DNA of 64,000 nt. It comes from Bog-756 sp963833585. Its GTDB lineage: Bacteria > Actinomycetota > Acidimicrobiia > Acidimicrobiales > RAAP-2. Position 1 is the first letter of the stretch; the number at the start of each line of letters is the position of its first letter. The translations under genes and the position numbers were made by a program. The DNA is taken from positions 186,001 to 250,000 of the forward strand of contig CAWHYF010000006.1 of assembly GCA_963833585.1 (NCBI GenBank). Direction: 5' to 3'. This document shows, piece after piece, positions 32,770 through 41,219 of this stretch. The notes below the pieces were generated by a model that did not search any database, was not told the DNA's origin, and was given only the letters and a program-made list of their open reading frames with translations.

Positions 32770-33975
32770 TCAGGCGGAGAGCTCCGAGCCCACCACGCTC
32801 ACGAAGCTCACGCACTCCCCGGGCCCCCCGCCCAGGTTGTGGGTCAGACCCAGCGTCCGACCACCCTCGGTCACGGTGCGGATCTGACGGTCGGCGGGAG
32901 CCTTCTGGCGCAGCTGCAGCCAGCACTCGAACATCATGCGCAGCCCCGAGGCCCCGATGGGATGCCCGAAGCTCTTCAGGCCCCCGTCGGGGTTCACCGG
33001 CAGGTCGCCGTCGAGGTCGAAGGTGCCGGCCAGGACCTCCTTCCACGCCGTGCCCCGGTCGGCGAATCCCATGTCCTCCATCAGGACCAGCTCGGTCGGG
33101 GTGAAGCAGTCGTGCACCTCGGCCATGGCCAGCTGGGCGCGCGGGTCGGTCACCCCGGCCTGCTGATAGGCGTCCCGGGCCGACCGGACCACCTCCTCGA
33201 AGGTGGTGTAGTCGTACTCGGGGTCGATGGGGCCGGCGGCCGGGCCGGCCACGAAGCTGAGCCCCTTGACGTAGAGGGGCGCATCGGTGTAGCGGTGGGC
33301 GTCCTCGGCCCGGCACACGATGGCCGCGGCGGAACCGTCGGAGACCCCACTGCAGTCGAACACGCCGAGGGCCCCGGCCACCCGGGGCGACTTGGAGATG
33401 GTCTCGAGCGAGACCTCCTTTTGGAACTGGGCCCGCGGGTTTCGGGCCCCGTTGTAGTGGTTCTTCCAGGCGATACGGGTCAGAACGTCCTTCATCTCCC
33501 GCTCGTCCACCCCGTACTTGTGGGCGTAGGAGGGGGCGAGGAAGGAGAACGTGGCCGGCGAGGTCAGCGAGTCGCGGGTGCCGTCCCCGACCTGGTGGAT
33601 GCCGGTCAGCCCCGAATAGCCCGAGTCTTTGAGCTTCTCCACCCCGGCGGCCATGGCCACGTCGTACGCTCCGGAGGCCACGGCGTAGCAGGCGTTGCGC
33701 AGGGCCTCCGAACCGGTGGCGCAGAAGTTCTCCACCCGGGTTACCGGCTTGTAGTCCAGCTTCAGCGGTCGCGACATGGTAAGCCCGGAGTTGCCGGCGC
33801 CGAGGGTCCCGAGCCAGAAGGCGTCGATCGTGTCGATGGTCACCCCAGCCGAGGCCAGTGCCTCCTGGGTGGCGTCGATCAGCAGGTCGTCGGCGCCCTT
33901 GTCCCACAGCTCGCCGAAGGACGTGCAGCCCATGCCGATGATCGCCACCCGGTCTCGGATTCCGTGACTTGCCAT
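32770..33975 (-). CDS. Thiolase / acetyl-CoA acetyltransferase-like enzyme
   Basis: Thiolase-superfamily enzyme of 401 residues with the classic catalytic set: nucleophile Cys85 in VENFCATGSEAL, HDCFTPTELVLMEDMGF near residue 300, and the His motif FGHPIGASG. The late active-site Cys found in biosynthetic thiolases is replaced by a Gly/Pro-rich end (THNLGGGPGECVSF). This matches the thiolases that work with DUF35 proteins, and two bases upstream lies an HMG-CoA-synthase-like/DUF35 fusion on the same strand. Such thiolase-DUF35 pairs cleave beta-ketoacyl-CoA or shuttle acetoacetyl-CoA. Start ATG at 33975. Confidence 0.88.
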   Translation of the reverse strand: MASHGIRDRVAIIGMGCTSFGELWDKGADDLLIDATQEALASAGVTIDTIDAFWLGTLGAGNSGLTMSRPLKLDYKPVTRVENFCATGSEALRNACYAVASGAYDVAMAAGVEKLKDSGYSGLTGIHQVGDGTRDSLTSPATFSFLAPSYAHKYGVDEREMKDVLTRIAWKNHYNGARNPRAQFQKEVSLETISKSPRVAGALGVFDCSGVSDGSAAAIVCRAEDAHRYTDAPLYVKGLSFVAGPAAGPIDPEYDYTTFEEVVRSARDAYQQAGVTDPRAQLAMAEVHDCFTPTELVLMEDMGFADRGTAWKEVLAGTFDLDGDLPVNPDGGLKSFGHPIGASGLRMMFECWLQLRQKAPADRQIRTVTEGGRTLGLTHNLGGGPGECVSFVSVVGSELSA

Positions 33976-33977
33976 GG

Positions 33978-35447
33978 CTAGACCTCCCTGGTCGCTGTCG
34001 CCGGGGCCGACGCGACCGGTCCATCGTCCACCGTGCGCGCCTTCCAGAAGTAATTGTGCATGCCATCGGCGGTGTAGAAGCGCCGGAAGGTCATCCGGAC
34101 CCGGCTGCCGATGGACACGGCGTCGGGGTCCGAGTCGGTGAGCTCGCAGCGGTACCGACCGCCACCGTCGAAGTCCACCACCACTCCGATGGTCGGAGGG
34201 CTCAGGCTGAAGGCCAGGTAGTCGATGGTCAGGGTGGCCACCGTGCCGGGCGTGTCGGCCAGGCGCTCGGTCTCCATCTGGTCGACCGACTTGCACCGGA
34301 GGCACACCCGGGCCGGCGGGAGGTGGCGGAAGGCGCACACCAGGCAGCGGCTGGCGGCGAACCCGTACTTCCACTCCTCGGTCCGCAGCATGTTGGGCGC
34401 CCCGGGCCGGGTGGGTTCGGGCCGCCGGGGTGGCTCGCGGTGGAGCTGCCCCCGCCAGGTCAGGAAGGCGGCGTAGGACAGGTCGGTGCGTCCCGAGGCC
34501 ACCTGGTCGGCCACGGTGGCCACGCCGGCCCGGCGCTGGGCTTCCTGTCGGGCGGGCAGTGCGTCGGTGAGGCGCCAGACCTGGGCGTCGGCCCCGTCGG
34601 CCAACTGCAGGGTCACCACCACCTGGCCCGGCTCGCCCCGCTCCAACACGTCGGCCAGACTCACCCCCACCTCGGCGGCGCCCAGGTTGCCGACCGTCGA
34701 GCTGTGGTCCGGGACGAGGGCCGCGGCATCCACCCCGAGCGAGGCGCGGGTGGCCCGCACCGCCCGTGGGTGCAGGCCGGTCACGGCCAGGTGGTCGACG
34801 GCCCCCACCGTGAGTCCGGCGGCCTTCAGGGCGTCGGCGAAGGCGGCCTGGGCCAGGGGCAGATAGGCCTGCTCGCCGAAGCGCTCCTCCCACTGGTGGG
34901 AGCTGTCCTCACCCGGGACCCGCCAACGGTCGAGGAACTCCTCGCTGGCCGAGGCCGAACCCACCAATTCGGCCACCGCTCCGTCGGGGACCAGGGTGAA
35001 GGCCACCGCCCCGTCGCCCGACTCCCGCTCATCGGCCCCGCCGGGCTGGCCGGTCCGGAGCTCGGCGATGACCGCCAGACTGGGACCTCGGGGGACGGCG
35101 TCGAGGGCCGCGGTCAGCGCCGCCGCACCCGATCGGACCGAGCCCACCAGATCGTAGGCGCCGGTTCGCTGGGGCAGGCCGAGGGCCGCGTGGATCACGC
35201 CGGCGTTGGTCTTGTCCTGGTAGGCCGGCTCCGGGGTGGAGAAGTACAGCCGCTCCGGCGTCGACCCGCCGGGCACGGCCAGGGCGCCCCGAGCCGCCTC
35301 CACCCCGAGGGTGGTGGTGTCCTGGTCGTAGGAGGCCACGGATCTCGACCCGCGTCCGGATGGGCTGCCGAGGGCCAGGCCGATGGCCTTGCGTTCGAGG
35401 CGCCAGTAGGGGAGGTAGACCCCCCATGAGCCGATACCCGAAGTCAT
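33978..35447 (-). CDS. HMG-CoA-synthase-like domain fused to DUF35 zinc ribbon/OB-fold
   Basis: A 489-residue fusion. Residues about 1-330 resemble 3-hydroxy-3-methylglutaryl-CoA synthase or other ketoacyl-synthase-like thiolase-fold proteins (GIGSWGVYLPYWRLER; VDHLAVTGLHPRAV). The active-site Cys of HMG-CoA synthases is not seen: LVGSVRSGAAALTAALD occupies that place with Arg/Ser. Residues about 360-489 are a DUF35 domain with zinc-ribbon cysteines 368, 371, 382 and 385 and then an OB-fold. In archaea thiolase, HMG-CoA synthase and DUF35 form one complex; here the last two are joined and sit two bases from a thiolase. Function is inferred as a scaffold or C-C bond-handling partner. An eight-base repeat lies in the leader. 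Confidence 0.8.
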   Translation of the reverse strand: MTSGIGSWGVYLPYWRLERKAIGLALGSPSGRGSRSVASYDQDTTTLGVEAARGALAVPGGSTPERLYFSTPEPAYQDKTNAGVIHAALGLPQRTGAYDLVGSVRSGAAALTAALDAVPRGPSLAVIAELRTGQPGGADERESGDGAVAFTLVPDGAVAELVGSASASEEFLDRWRVPGEDSSHQWEERFGEQAYLPLAQAAFADALKAAGLTVGAVDHLAVTGLHPRAVRATRASLGVDAAALVPDHSSTVGNLGAAEVGVSLADVLERGEPGQVVVTLQLADGADAQVWRLTDALPARQEAQRRAGVATVADQVASGRTDLSYAAFLTWRGQLHREPPRRPEPTRPGAPNMLRTEEWKYGFAASRCLVCAFRHLPPARVCLRCKSVDQMETERLADTPGTVATLTIDYLAFSLSPPTIGVVVDFDGGGRYRCELTDSDPDAVSIGSRVRMTFRRFYTADGMHNYFWKARTVDDGPVASAPATATREV

Positions 35448-35466
35448 CCGTGTCCTCGTTTGCCTT

Positions 35467-35490
35467 CCCTCAGTCCCTCAGTCCCTCAGT
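35467..35490. repeat. Three perfect 8-bp tandem repeats in the leader of the HMGS/DUF35 gene
   Basis: CCCTCAGT occurs three times in a row. On the leftward transcript this is ACTGAGGG three times, 20-43 bases before the ATG at 35447. Each copy gives a GAGGG Shine-Dalgarno-like core. Such short repeats can change number by slippage and alter spacing or expression; here it is untested. Confidence 0.55.
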
Positions 35491-35602
35491 CGCCCCTCGG
35501 TCGCCACGGTCCCGCCCCGCCGGGAAGCTGGGTCCACTCCGCCTCCGATGATACGGGACGCGTGGGCGACACCGGCAATCGGACCGCGCCAGCCGGGTCC
35601 GT

Positions 35603-36457
35603 TCAGAACTTCGAGCGCCCGCCCTCGGCGGGCCGCTGACCCTCGGGGAAGGACCGGACCATGTTGTCCTGGACGAACGAGCCCACCAGGCGGCCCGCCG
35701 CGCTGAAGATGTTGGCCCGTCCATAGGTCCGGCCCCCGCCGGCGAAGGGGCTCTCATGGACCAACAGGTGCCACTGTGCGGCGTCGATCGGCTCGTGGAA
35801 GGTCAGGGTGTGGCTGAGCACGCTGGTGGAGATGGCGGTGTGGGACATCGATTGACCGATGCCGGGGTGGGGACGCATGGCCGTCCCGATCAGGAAGCCG
35901 TCGGTGGCGTAGGCCAGGAGGGCCTGGGCGGTCGCCCCGGTCGCCACGGCCTCGGGGAAGCGCACCCACACCAACAGCTCGGCCGGCCCCACCGCTTCGG
36001 GGTCGGCGATGTCCACCCCGTCGACCACCCGGACCTCCCAGAACCCGCCCTCACCCCCCGAGGCCGGGGCATCCTCCGGGGCGCCCACCTCGGGGGCCTG
36101 GGCGGCATGGCGGATCAGGTCGGGCTCGACGTCGGTCAGGAGGGCGAGCGACCGGGCGCACAACCGATCACCCTGGCGGACGGTCACGGTGGCACTGGCC
36201 AGGGCCCGGCCCACGTGCATGGCCTCGACGTCGATGTCGAGTGGCGTGTCGAGGGCGCCCCCCCGGGCGAAGATGGTATGGATCGACTTGAGGACCTTCC
36301 CGGCGTCGATGGTCGAGGCCGCCACGATGGCCTGGGCCAGCAGCTGGCCTCCGTAGACCACGCTCCCGTAGCCGGTCTCGAAGTTCCGGGCCCGGAACCG
36401 ACCCTCCCCCACCGGCTCGAGCTCGAGCACCTCCATCAACCGAGACAGCTCCGACAT
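35603..36457 (-). CDS. tesB: Acyl-CoA thioesterase II-like double-hotdog protein
   Basis: TesB-type thioesterase of 284 residues, two tandem hotdog domains. First half: YGSVVYGGQLLAQAIVAAS and HTIFARGGALDTPLDIDVE (with Asp later); second: GFLIGTAMRPHPGIGQSMSHTAIS and HTLTFHEPIDAAQWHLL, the Asp-Thr-Gln triad region of the family being partly visible. Ends in the NIFSAAGRLVGSFVQDNMVR motif typical of TesB. It hydrolyses acyl-CoAs to free acid and CoA. ATG at 36457. Divergent from an esterase 196 bases away. Gene name is given by family resemblance. Confidence 0.85.
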   Translation of the reverse strand: MSELSRLMEVLELEPVGEGRFRARNFETGYGSVVYGGQLLAQAIVAASTIDAGKVLKSIHTIFARGGALDTPLDIDVEAMHVGRALASATVTVRQGDRLCARSLALLTDVEPDLIRHAAQAPEVGAPEDAPASGGEGGFWEVRVVDGVDIADPEAVGPAELLVWVRFPEAVATGATAQALLAYATDGFLIGTAMRPHPGIGQSMSHTAISTSVLSHTLTFHEPIDAAQWHLLVHESPFAGGGRTYGRANIFSAAGRLVGSFVQDNMVRSFPEGQRPAEGGRSKF

Positions 36458-36652
36458 GAGAGGGCCTGCTTTCCGGGGCCCCATGCGGTCGGTCGAGGTC
36501 CGGTACCTACGACGACGTCCCGGGCCGGCCGGGACGAGGGCGCCTCGGGCAGGGAGTCTGTCACGGTCCCGGCCATGCCTGCACGACCCGGCACCCGACC
36601 GGTTTCGCCGCCGCGCCGCTACGGTGAGGCGGCCCCCAAGCCAGGAGACGCC

Positions 36653-37570
36653 ATGCCGCTCGAGCCCGATGTCGCCGCCATCGTCGATCTGATGCACGGC
36701 CCTGAGGTCCCGCCCATGGAGACGCTTCCGGTGGCCGAGGTTCGGGCCACCACCGAGGCCGCCGCGGCCCTGTCGCCGGACCGAGGGGCCGACGTGGCCT
36801 CGGTGACCTCGGTCGAGATCGGGGGGGTGCCCTGCCTGGTGGTCCGACCGCACGCCACCGGGACGCTGCCGGTGCTGGTCTGGTTCCACGGCGGCGGCTG
36901 GGTGATCGGCAGTGCCGGGATGTCCCTCCACACCGCTCGCGACCTCGCCGCCGGGGCCGGGTGCGTCGTGGTGGTCCCCGAGTACCGTCTGGCCCCCGAG
37001 CACCCCTTCCCGGCGGCCTTCGACGACGCCCTGGCGGTCACCTCCTCCACCCTCCGACGGGCCACCGAGTGGTCGGGCGATCCGGGCCGGGTGGCCGTGG
37101 GCGGGGACTCGGCCGGCGGGAACCTGGCCGCCCTGGCCGCCCTGGCCCAGCCGGGTCTGGTCTTCCAGCTGCTGGCCTACCCGGTCACCGACGCCACCAT
37201 GACCCATGACTCCTACGCCATCGCCGACAACGGTCTGTTGACCGCATCGATGATGCGGTGGTTCGTCCGGTGCTACGTCGGTGACGGGGACCGGACCGAC
37301 CCCCGGGTCTCCCCCCTCTTCACGTCGGCGGAGCAGCTGGCCTCGGCCTGCCCCGCCCTGGTCCTGGTGGCCGAGTACGACCCGCTGCGCGACGAGGGCG
37401 AGGCCTACGCCGCCCGCCTGGAGGAGGCCGGCGTGCCCACCGAGCTGGTCCGCTTCGACGGCCAGACCCACGGGTTCCTCAGCCTGGCCGGGGTGATCCC
37501 CAGTGCCCGGCCCTGCCTGGACCTGGCCATCGACCGGCTGCGGCGGGCCCTGGGCGCCCACTCGCCGTGA
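36653..37570 (+). CDS. Hormone-sensitive-lipase-like esterase
   Basis: Alpha/beta-hydrolase of the HSL family (305 residues). The oxyanion motif is VWFHGGGWVIGS (HGGG), the nucleophile elbow GGDSAGGNLAA contains Ser, the catalytic Asp is in EYDPLRDEGEAY and the His in DGQTHGFLSL. Cleaves carboxylic esters of medium-size substrates. ATG at 36653 has CCAGGAGA before it. Divergent from TesB. Lies with amidohydrolase and DUF2889 genes beyond; it might deesterify a product of the monooxygenase pathways, but this is only neighbourhood inference. Confidence 0.9.
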   Translation: MPLEPDVAAIVDLMHGPEVPPMETLPVAEVRATTEAAAALSPDRGADVASVTSVEIGGVPCLVVRPHATGTLPVLVWFHGGGWVIGSAGMSLHTARDLAAGAGCVVVVPEYRLAPEHPFPAAFDDALAVTSSTLRRATEWSGDPGRVAVGGDSAGGNLAALAALAQPGLVFQLLAYPVTDATMTHDSYAIADNGLLTASMMRWFVRCYVGDGDRTDPRVSPLFTSAEQLASACPALVLVAEYDPLRDEGEAYAARLEEAGVPTELVRFDGQTHGFLSLAGVIPSARPCLDLAIDRLRRALGAHSP

Positions 37571-37604
37571 CCACCGAGATCGAGGAAGGTCCGACCTGGA
37601 GAGC

Positions 37605-39002
37605 TCAGTCCGGATCGGCTCGCATGGCCCGCCGGAGTGCCACCGAGGCCCCGCCCACCCACGCCCCCGTTCCGGCGCGGACGGAGGCCAGCCCCCCGTC
37701 GCTGACCCCGTAGACCTGCCGGGCGTTGTGGCTGAGGATCTTCTCCTTGGTCTCAGGGCTCAGGGCCGGGTAGCCGTAGCGCTCCTGGAAGGACTCGGGG
37801 ATCACGAAGGCCCGGAAGGCGTCGATGAGCGGTTGCGGGGAGCCGTACCAGATGGAGTCGGTGCCCCACAGGATCCGGTCGGGCCCGAGGGCCACCAACA
37901 ACTTTCCCAGGACGTGCGCAGCCTCGGCGGGACGACGCAGCATCAGGAACCAGGTACTGCCCAGCTCGGCGTAGACGTTGCCGCCGGGGCCGATCCCGGC
38001 CCCGGCCACGCTGGCCACCAGTCGGTCCACCCCCTGCCCGGCCGGGTCGTAGGGGCCCTCGGTGCCGTGCGGGTTCCGCTCATAGCCCGAGTGGTAGACC
38101 ACGAAGTCGATGTCGGGAAAGGCCCGGGCCGCTGGTCCCACGTCCCGGGGGGAGGCGGCGGCCACCGAGGCGTCGGGGACCGGGCCGCCCAGTCCCTTGT
38201 GGGTGGCCACCACCCGGGGTCCGAGCCGGCGGACATGCTCCAGGAAGGGCAGCCCGACCTCGTCGTCGTCGAGGAACCAGCCACCGGTGGGCGAGGCCGC
38301 GGTGGGCGGACCGTGGAGGGTGTAGACCTTCCAGCCGGACGGATCCAGCTGGGCCCGCCATCCGGCCATCTCCTCCAGTTCGGCGGGCCCGAGGTTGGGG
38401 TGGACGATGGTGTGGGTCAGCACCCGGCCGGTCCCGGCGTAGCGATCGACGACCTCACGGGCCGCGGCGATCTGCGGATTGGTCAGCACGTTGTCGTCGG
38501 CGGCGCCGGGGGTGGAGGTCAAGAGGGCCACGGCGGTCTCGCTGGTCCCGAAGAGCAAGGAGACCCACTCGGCGGCGTCGATGAGCCGGGGGTCCACCCC
38601 GCCACCCCAGCGCTCCGGGTCGACCATCTCGAGGAAGCCGCCCAGGGGTGCGGCACTCGGCCGGTCCCAGCGACCCGGGTCGACGAAGTGGGTCTGGACG
38701 TCGATCACCGGGGCATCGCCCCCGAACGCCTGCTCGGCCGCGGCGGCGTCGAGCTCGGCGGCCGGGTCCACCGGGTAGAACCCTCCGCCGTGGGCGCGGT
38801 CGATGGCCCGGAGGGCCGCGGCCGTACCCCGGCGGTCGAGCAGGTACTCGTCCGGGGCGAGCCCGATCCGCCCGGCCCGGCCGACGAGGTTCTCCGCCAG
38901 GTGGGCCGCGGCCCGCTCGTCGCTGGTGGTAGGTGGCAAGGGGTCGAACTCGTCCGTCGACCGGAGGGCCAGGAGCGGACTCGTCGACCGGTCCGTCGTC
39001 AC
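37605..39002 (-). CDS. Amidohydrolase 2-family TIM-barrel enzyme
   Basis: Metal-dependent amidohydrolase/decarboxylase-like enzyme of 465 residues with a ~100-residue N-terminal extension rich in Ala/Asp. Barrel ligands: VIDVQTHFVDPGR (His after Asp), LTHTIVHPNLGP, VVATHKGLGG, DFVVYHSGYERNP and ILWGTDSIWYGS. The family includes 2-pyrone-4,6-dicarboxylate lactonase and acid decarboxylases; this one has the WGTDSIW barrel-end Asp. Followed after 16 bases by a DUF2889 protein on the same strand. Its large size and extension make it atypical; substrate unknown. Confidence 0.83.
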   Translation of the reverse strand: MTTDRSTSPLLALRSTDEFDPLPPTTSDERAAAHLAENLVGRAGRIGLAPDEYLLDRRGTAAALRAIDRAHGGGFYPVDPAAELDAAAAEQAFGGDAPVIDVQTHFVDPGRWDRPSAAPLGGFLEMVDPERWGGGVDPRLIDAAEWVSLLFGTSETAVALLTSTPGAADDNVLTNPQIAAAREVVDRYAGTGRVLTHTIVHPNLGPAELEEMAGWRAQLDPSGWKVYTLHGPPTAASPTGGWFLDDDEVGLPFLEHVRRLGPRVVATHKGLGGPVPDASVAAASPRDVGPAARAFPDIDFVVYHSGYERNPHGTEGPYDPAGQGVDRLVASVAGAGIGPGGNVYAELGSTWFLMLRRPAEAAHVLGKLLVALGPDRILWGTDSIWYGSPQPLIDAFRAFVIPESFQERYGYPALSPETKEKILSHNARQVYGVSDGGLASVRAGTGAWVGGASVALRRAMRADPD

Positions 39003-39018
39003 CGCTCCGGGGGCATCG

Positions 39019-40074
39019 TCACCGGTCCGACCTCAGGGCGGCGATCAGCCTGCTCACGTCGCCCAACGACCGGAGGGTGTCGTTCAGGTGGGTGCAGGTG
39101 GACGTGCCCTTGAATTCGCGCCGCACCCGGTCGCGCACATCGGTGAGGGGCAGTCCGACCAGGCGCGACGCACTGTCGAGGGCCGCGGGACACTCCATCC
39201 ACGGCAGGACGTCGGCCCTTGCTCCCACCTCGTCGAACCGCGTGCCGGTGGCATCCAGTCGACCGCTGACCGAGTACTCGTGCACCACGGTCTCCACTCG
39301 GTGCTCGTCCACATGGCTGTCCCGGAAATGGACGTCCAGGTGGTAGCCGGCATCCTCGCCGTCGGCCCCTGGGGCCGGAGCCACCACGTCGAGCCGGCGG
39401 CGGCGGCGCATCGAATGGGGAGCCAGTGGGTCCAGCCGGTGCCAGGCCCACGGGTCGTCGTCCCGCTCCAGGACCGGGGCCGGGGGCCCGCTGGGCATGG
39501 GGACCGAGCCGGTGGATCGGATGGTGACCATCATCGTGGCGTCGTGGGCCCATCCAGCGCACAGGTCGTCCTGGGCCAGCATGATCGCCGACATGTCCGG
39601 TCCTCGCCGGCCGGCGTCACCCGCGGGTCCCGTCCCTTCCAGCGCCCCTCCCCGCTGGATGGCGTACCCCGACACCAGGCTGGCCCCCACCAGATCGTCC
39701 AGGAGCAGATGGGCCAAGGTGCCGGCGTCCCGCTGATCGGGCATCACCTGGGCCATCGTGGCCCGGAAGCCGGCCCCCACCAGGCACCCCACCAGCCGGT
39801 CCAGACCGGGGACCTGCGGCCGGGTCTGGATGGAGACCAGCTGACGGGTGGCCCCGTCGATCCGGGCCGCCATCTGGGCCTCGTCGACCACCGCGGGCGC
39901 CCCGTCGAGGCCGGTGCGCAGGTCCCGGGCCCGGGCCGTGACCACCAGGTCGCCCAGCAGTCCGTCGGGTCGGGCCGTGTCGATGGTGGAGGTCCGCCGG
40001 ACCGAGCCCGGGCGGCGGGCCACCGTGGTGGAAACCGGACGGTGGGGGCCGGCGGCGTCCGGGAGGGTCAGCAT
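39019..40074 (-). CDS. DUF2889-family protein
   Basis: A 351-residue protein of unknown function. Two half-repeats are suggested by HRPVSTTVARRPGSVRRTSTID followed by DGLLGDLVVTARARDLRT, and later RRLDVVAPAPGADGEDAGYHLDVHFRDSHVDEHRVE. The last part FKGTSTCTHLNDTLRSLGDVSRL matches the conserved C-H-L-D-LR box of DUF2889. The protein looks soluble and beta-rich, without membrane segments. ATG at 40074 was preferred because the upstream extension (RQRRRGGGGGARPR) is low-complexity. It lies upstream of the amidohydrolase and 160 bases after the quinone oxidoreductase on the same strand. No reaction can be assigned. Confidence 0.72.
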   Translation of the reverse strand: MLTLPDAAGPHRPVSTTVARRPGSVRRTSTIDTARPDGLLGDLVVTARARDLRTGLDGAPAVVDEAQMAARIDGATRQLVSIQTRPQVPGLDRLVGCLVGAGFRATMAQVMPDQRDAGTLAHLLLDDLVGASLVSGYAIQRGGALEGTGPAGDAGRRGPDMSAIMLAQDDLCAGWAHDATMMVTIRSTGSVPMPSGPPAPVLERDDDPWAWHRLDPLAPHSMRRRRRLDVVAPAPGADGEDAGYHLDVHFRDSHVDEHRVETVVHEYSVSGRLDATGTRFDEVGARADVLPWMECPAALDSASRLVGLPLTDVRDRVRREFKGTSTCTHLNDTLRSLGDVSRLIAALRSDR

Positions 40075-40234
40075 CCTCGGCCGTGCTCCCCCGCCGCCAC
40101 CCCGGCGGCGCTGTCGATGGCGCGGTGCATGCTCGCTCCCTCTTCGGCCCGGGCCCCCGACCACGGCGGGGAGCCCGGGGCTCGACGATACCCGGTGCCC
40201 CCGGGACGCCGGCCAGGGCGCGGGTGCGGAGTGC

Positions 40235-41212
40235 TCATCGGGTGGGGTCCACGAGTACCTTGCCCATGGCTCGCCGTTCGGCCAGCTCGGCCAGGGCCCG
40301 GCCCACCTGATCCAGGGGGTAGATCGATGAGATGTAGGGCGCGGCGCGTCCGGTCCGGGCCAGCTCGGCCAGCTCGGCCAGGTCCCGCCGCCGGTCCTCG
40401 TCCTGGTGACGGGCGAACCCCTCCATGGTGAACCCGGTGACCACCACCCCCTTCAGCAACACCAGGTTCAGGGGGATCCGGGGGATCTCCCCCGAGGCGA
40501 ACCCGACCGTCACGAACCGGCCACCCCAACCCAGGGCCCGGAGGGCCTCCTCGGCCAGCGGGCCACCGACCGGGTCCACCACCACCTGCGCCCCACCGCC
40601 GGTGATCTCCTTGATCCGCGCCTTCAGGTCCTCGGACCCGTAGTCCACCCCGGCCTCCGCCCCGCGCTCGAGGCACAGCGCCACCTTCTCGGTGGAGGAC
40701 GCCGCCGCCAGCATCCGGGCCCCGAGGGCCGCACCCAGCTCGACGGCGGCCAGTCCGACCCCTCCGGCGGCCCCGAGGACCACGGCCCACTCCCCCGGCC
40801 GGACCCGGGCGACGCTGCGGAGGGCGTGGTACGCCGTGCAGTGGGCCACACCTGAGGCCGCCGCCGTGGCGAAGTCGACGGCGGGGTCGACCGGTTGGAG
40901 TGACCCCGCCGCCACCGCGATCCGCTCGGCGAACGCCCCGAACAGGGTCGAACCCATGACCCGGTCCCCGACCGACAGCCCCTCGACGCCGGGACCGACC
41001 GCCGACACGGAGCCGGCGAACTCGCTGCCCACGGTGAACGGCACCGGAATGGTGATCTGGTACCGGTCGGCCACCACCAGCACGTCGGGGAAGTTGACGG
41101 CGGCGGCGGCCACGTCCACCACCACCTGACCCTCCGACGGCACCGGGTCGGGCACATCGGTGACCACCACCGAGGAGGGTGGCCCGTACTCGAGACAGCG
41201 GGCGGCACGCAC
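40235..41212 (-). CDS. Zinc-independent alcohol dehydrogenase/quinone oxidoreductase (MDR family)
   Basis: NADPH-dependent reductase of 325 residues in the medium-chain dehydrogenase superfamily. N-terminal GroES-like domain: FTVGSEFAGSVSAVGPGVEGLSVGDRV; no zinc-binding Cys is seen, as in quinone oxidoreductases and zinc-free enoyl reductases. Nucleotide motif VVLGAAGGVGLAAVELGAALGARM; the Rossmann part continues through AQVVVDPVGGPLAEEALR. Ends in the substrate pocket EGFARHQDEDRRR. Eight bases from the ACAD11-like dehydrogenase upstream on the same strand, so probably co-transcribed; it may reduce an alpha,beta-unsaturated intermediate. Confidence 0.87.
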   Translation of the reverse strand: MRAARCLEYGPPSSVVVTDVPDPVPSEGQVVVDVAAAAVNFPDVLVVADRYQITIPVPFTVGSEFAGSVSAVGPGVEGLSVGDRVMGSTLFGAFAERIAVAAGSLQPVDPAVDFATAAASGVAHCTAYHALRSVARVRPGEWAVVLGAAGGVGLAAVELGAALGARMLAAASSTEKVALCLERGAEAGVDYGSEDLKARIKEITGGGAQVVVDPVGGPLAEEALRALGWGGRFVTVGFASGEIPRIPLNLVLLKGVVVTGFTMEGFARHQDEDRRRDLAELAELARTGRAAPYISSIYPLDQVGRALAELAERRAMGKVLVDPTR

Positions 41213-41219
41213 CAGGGAC

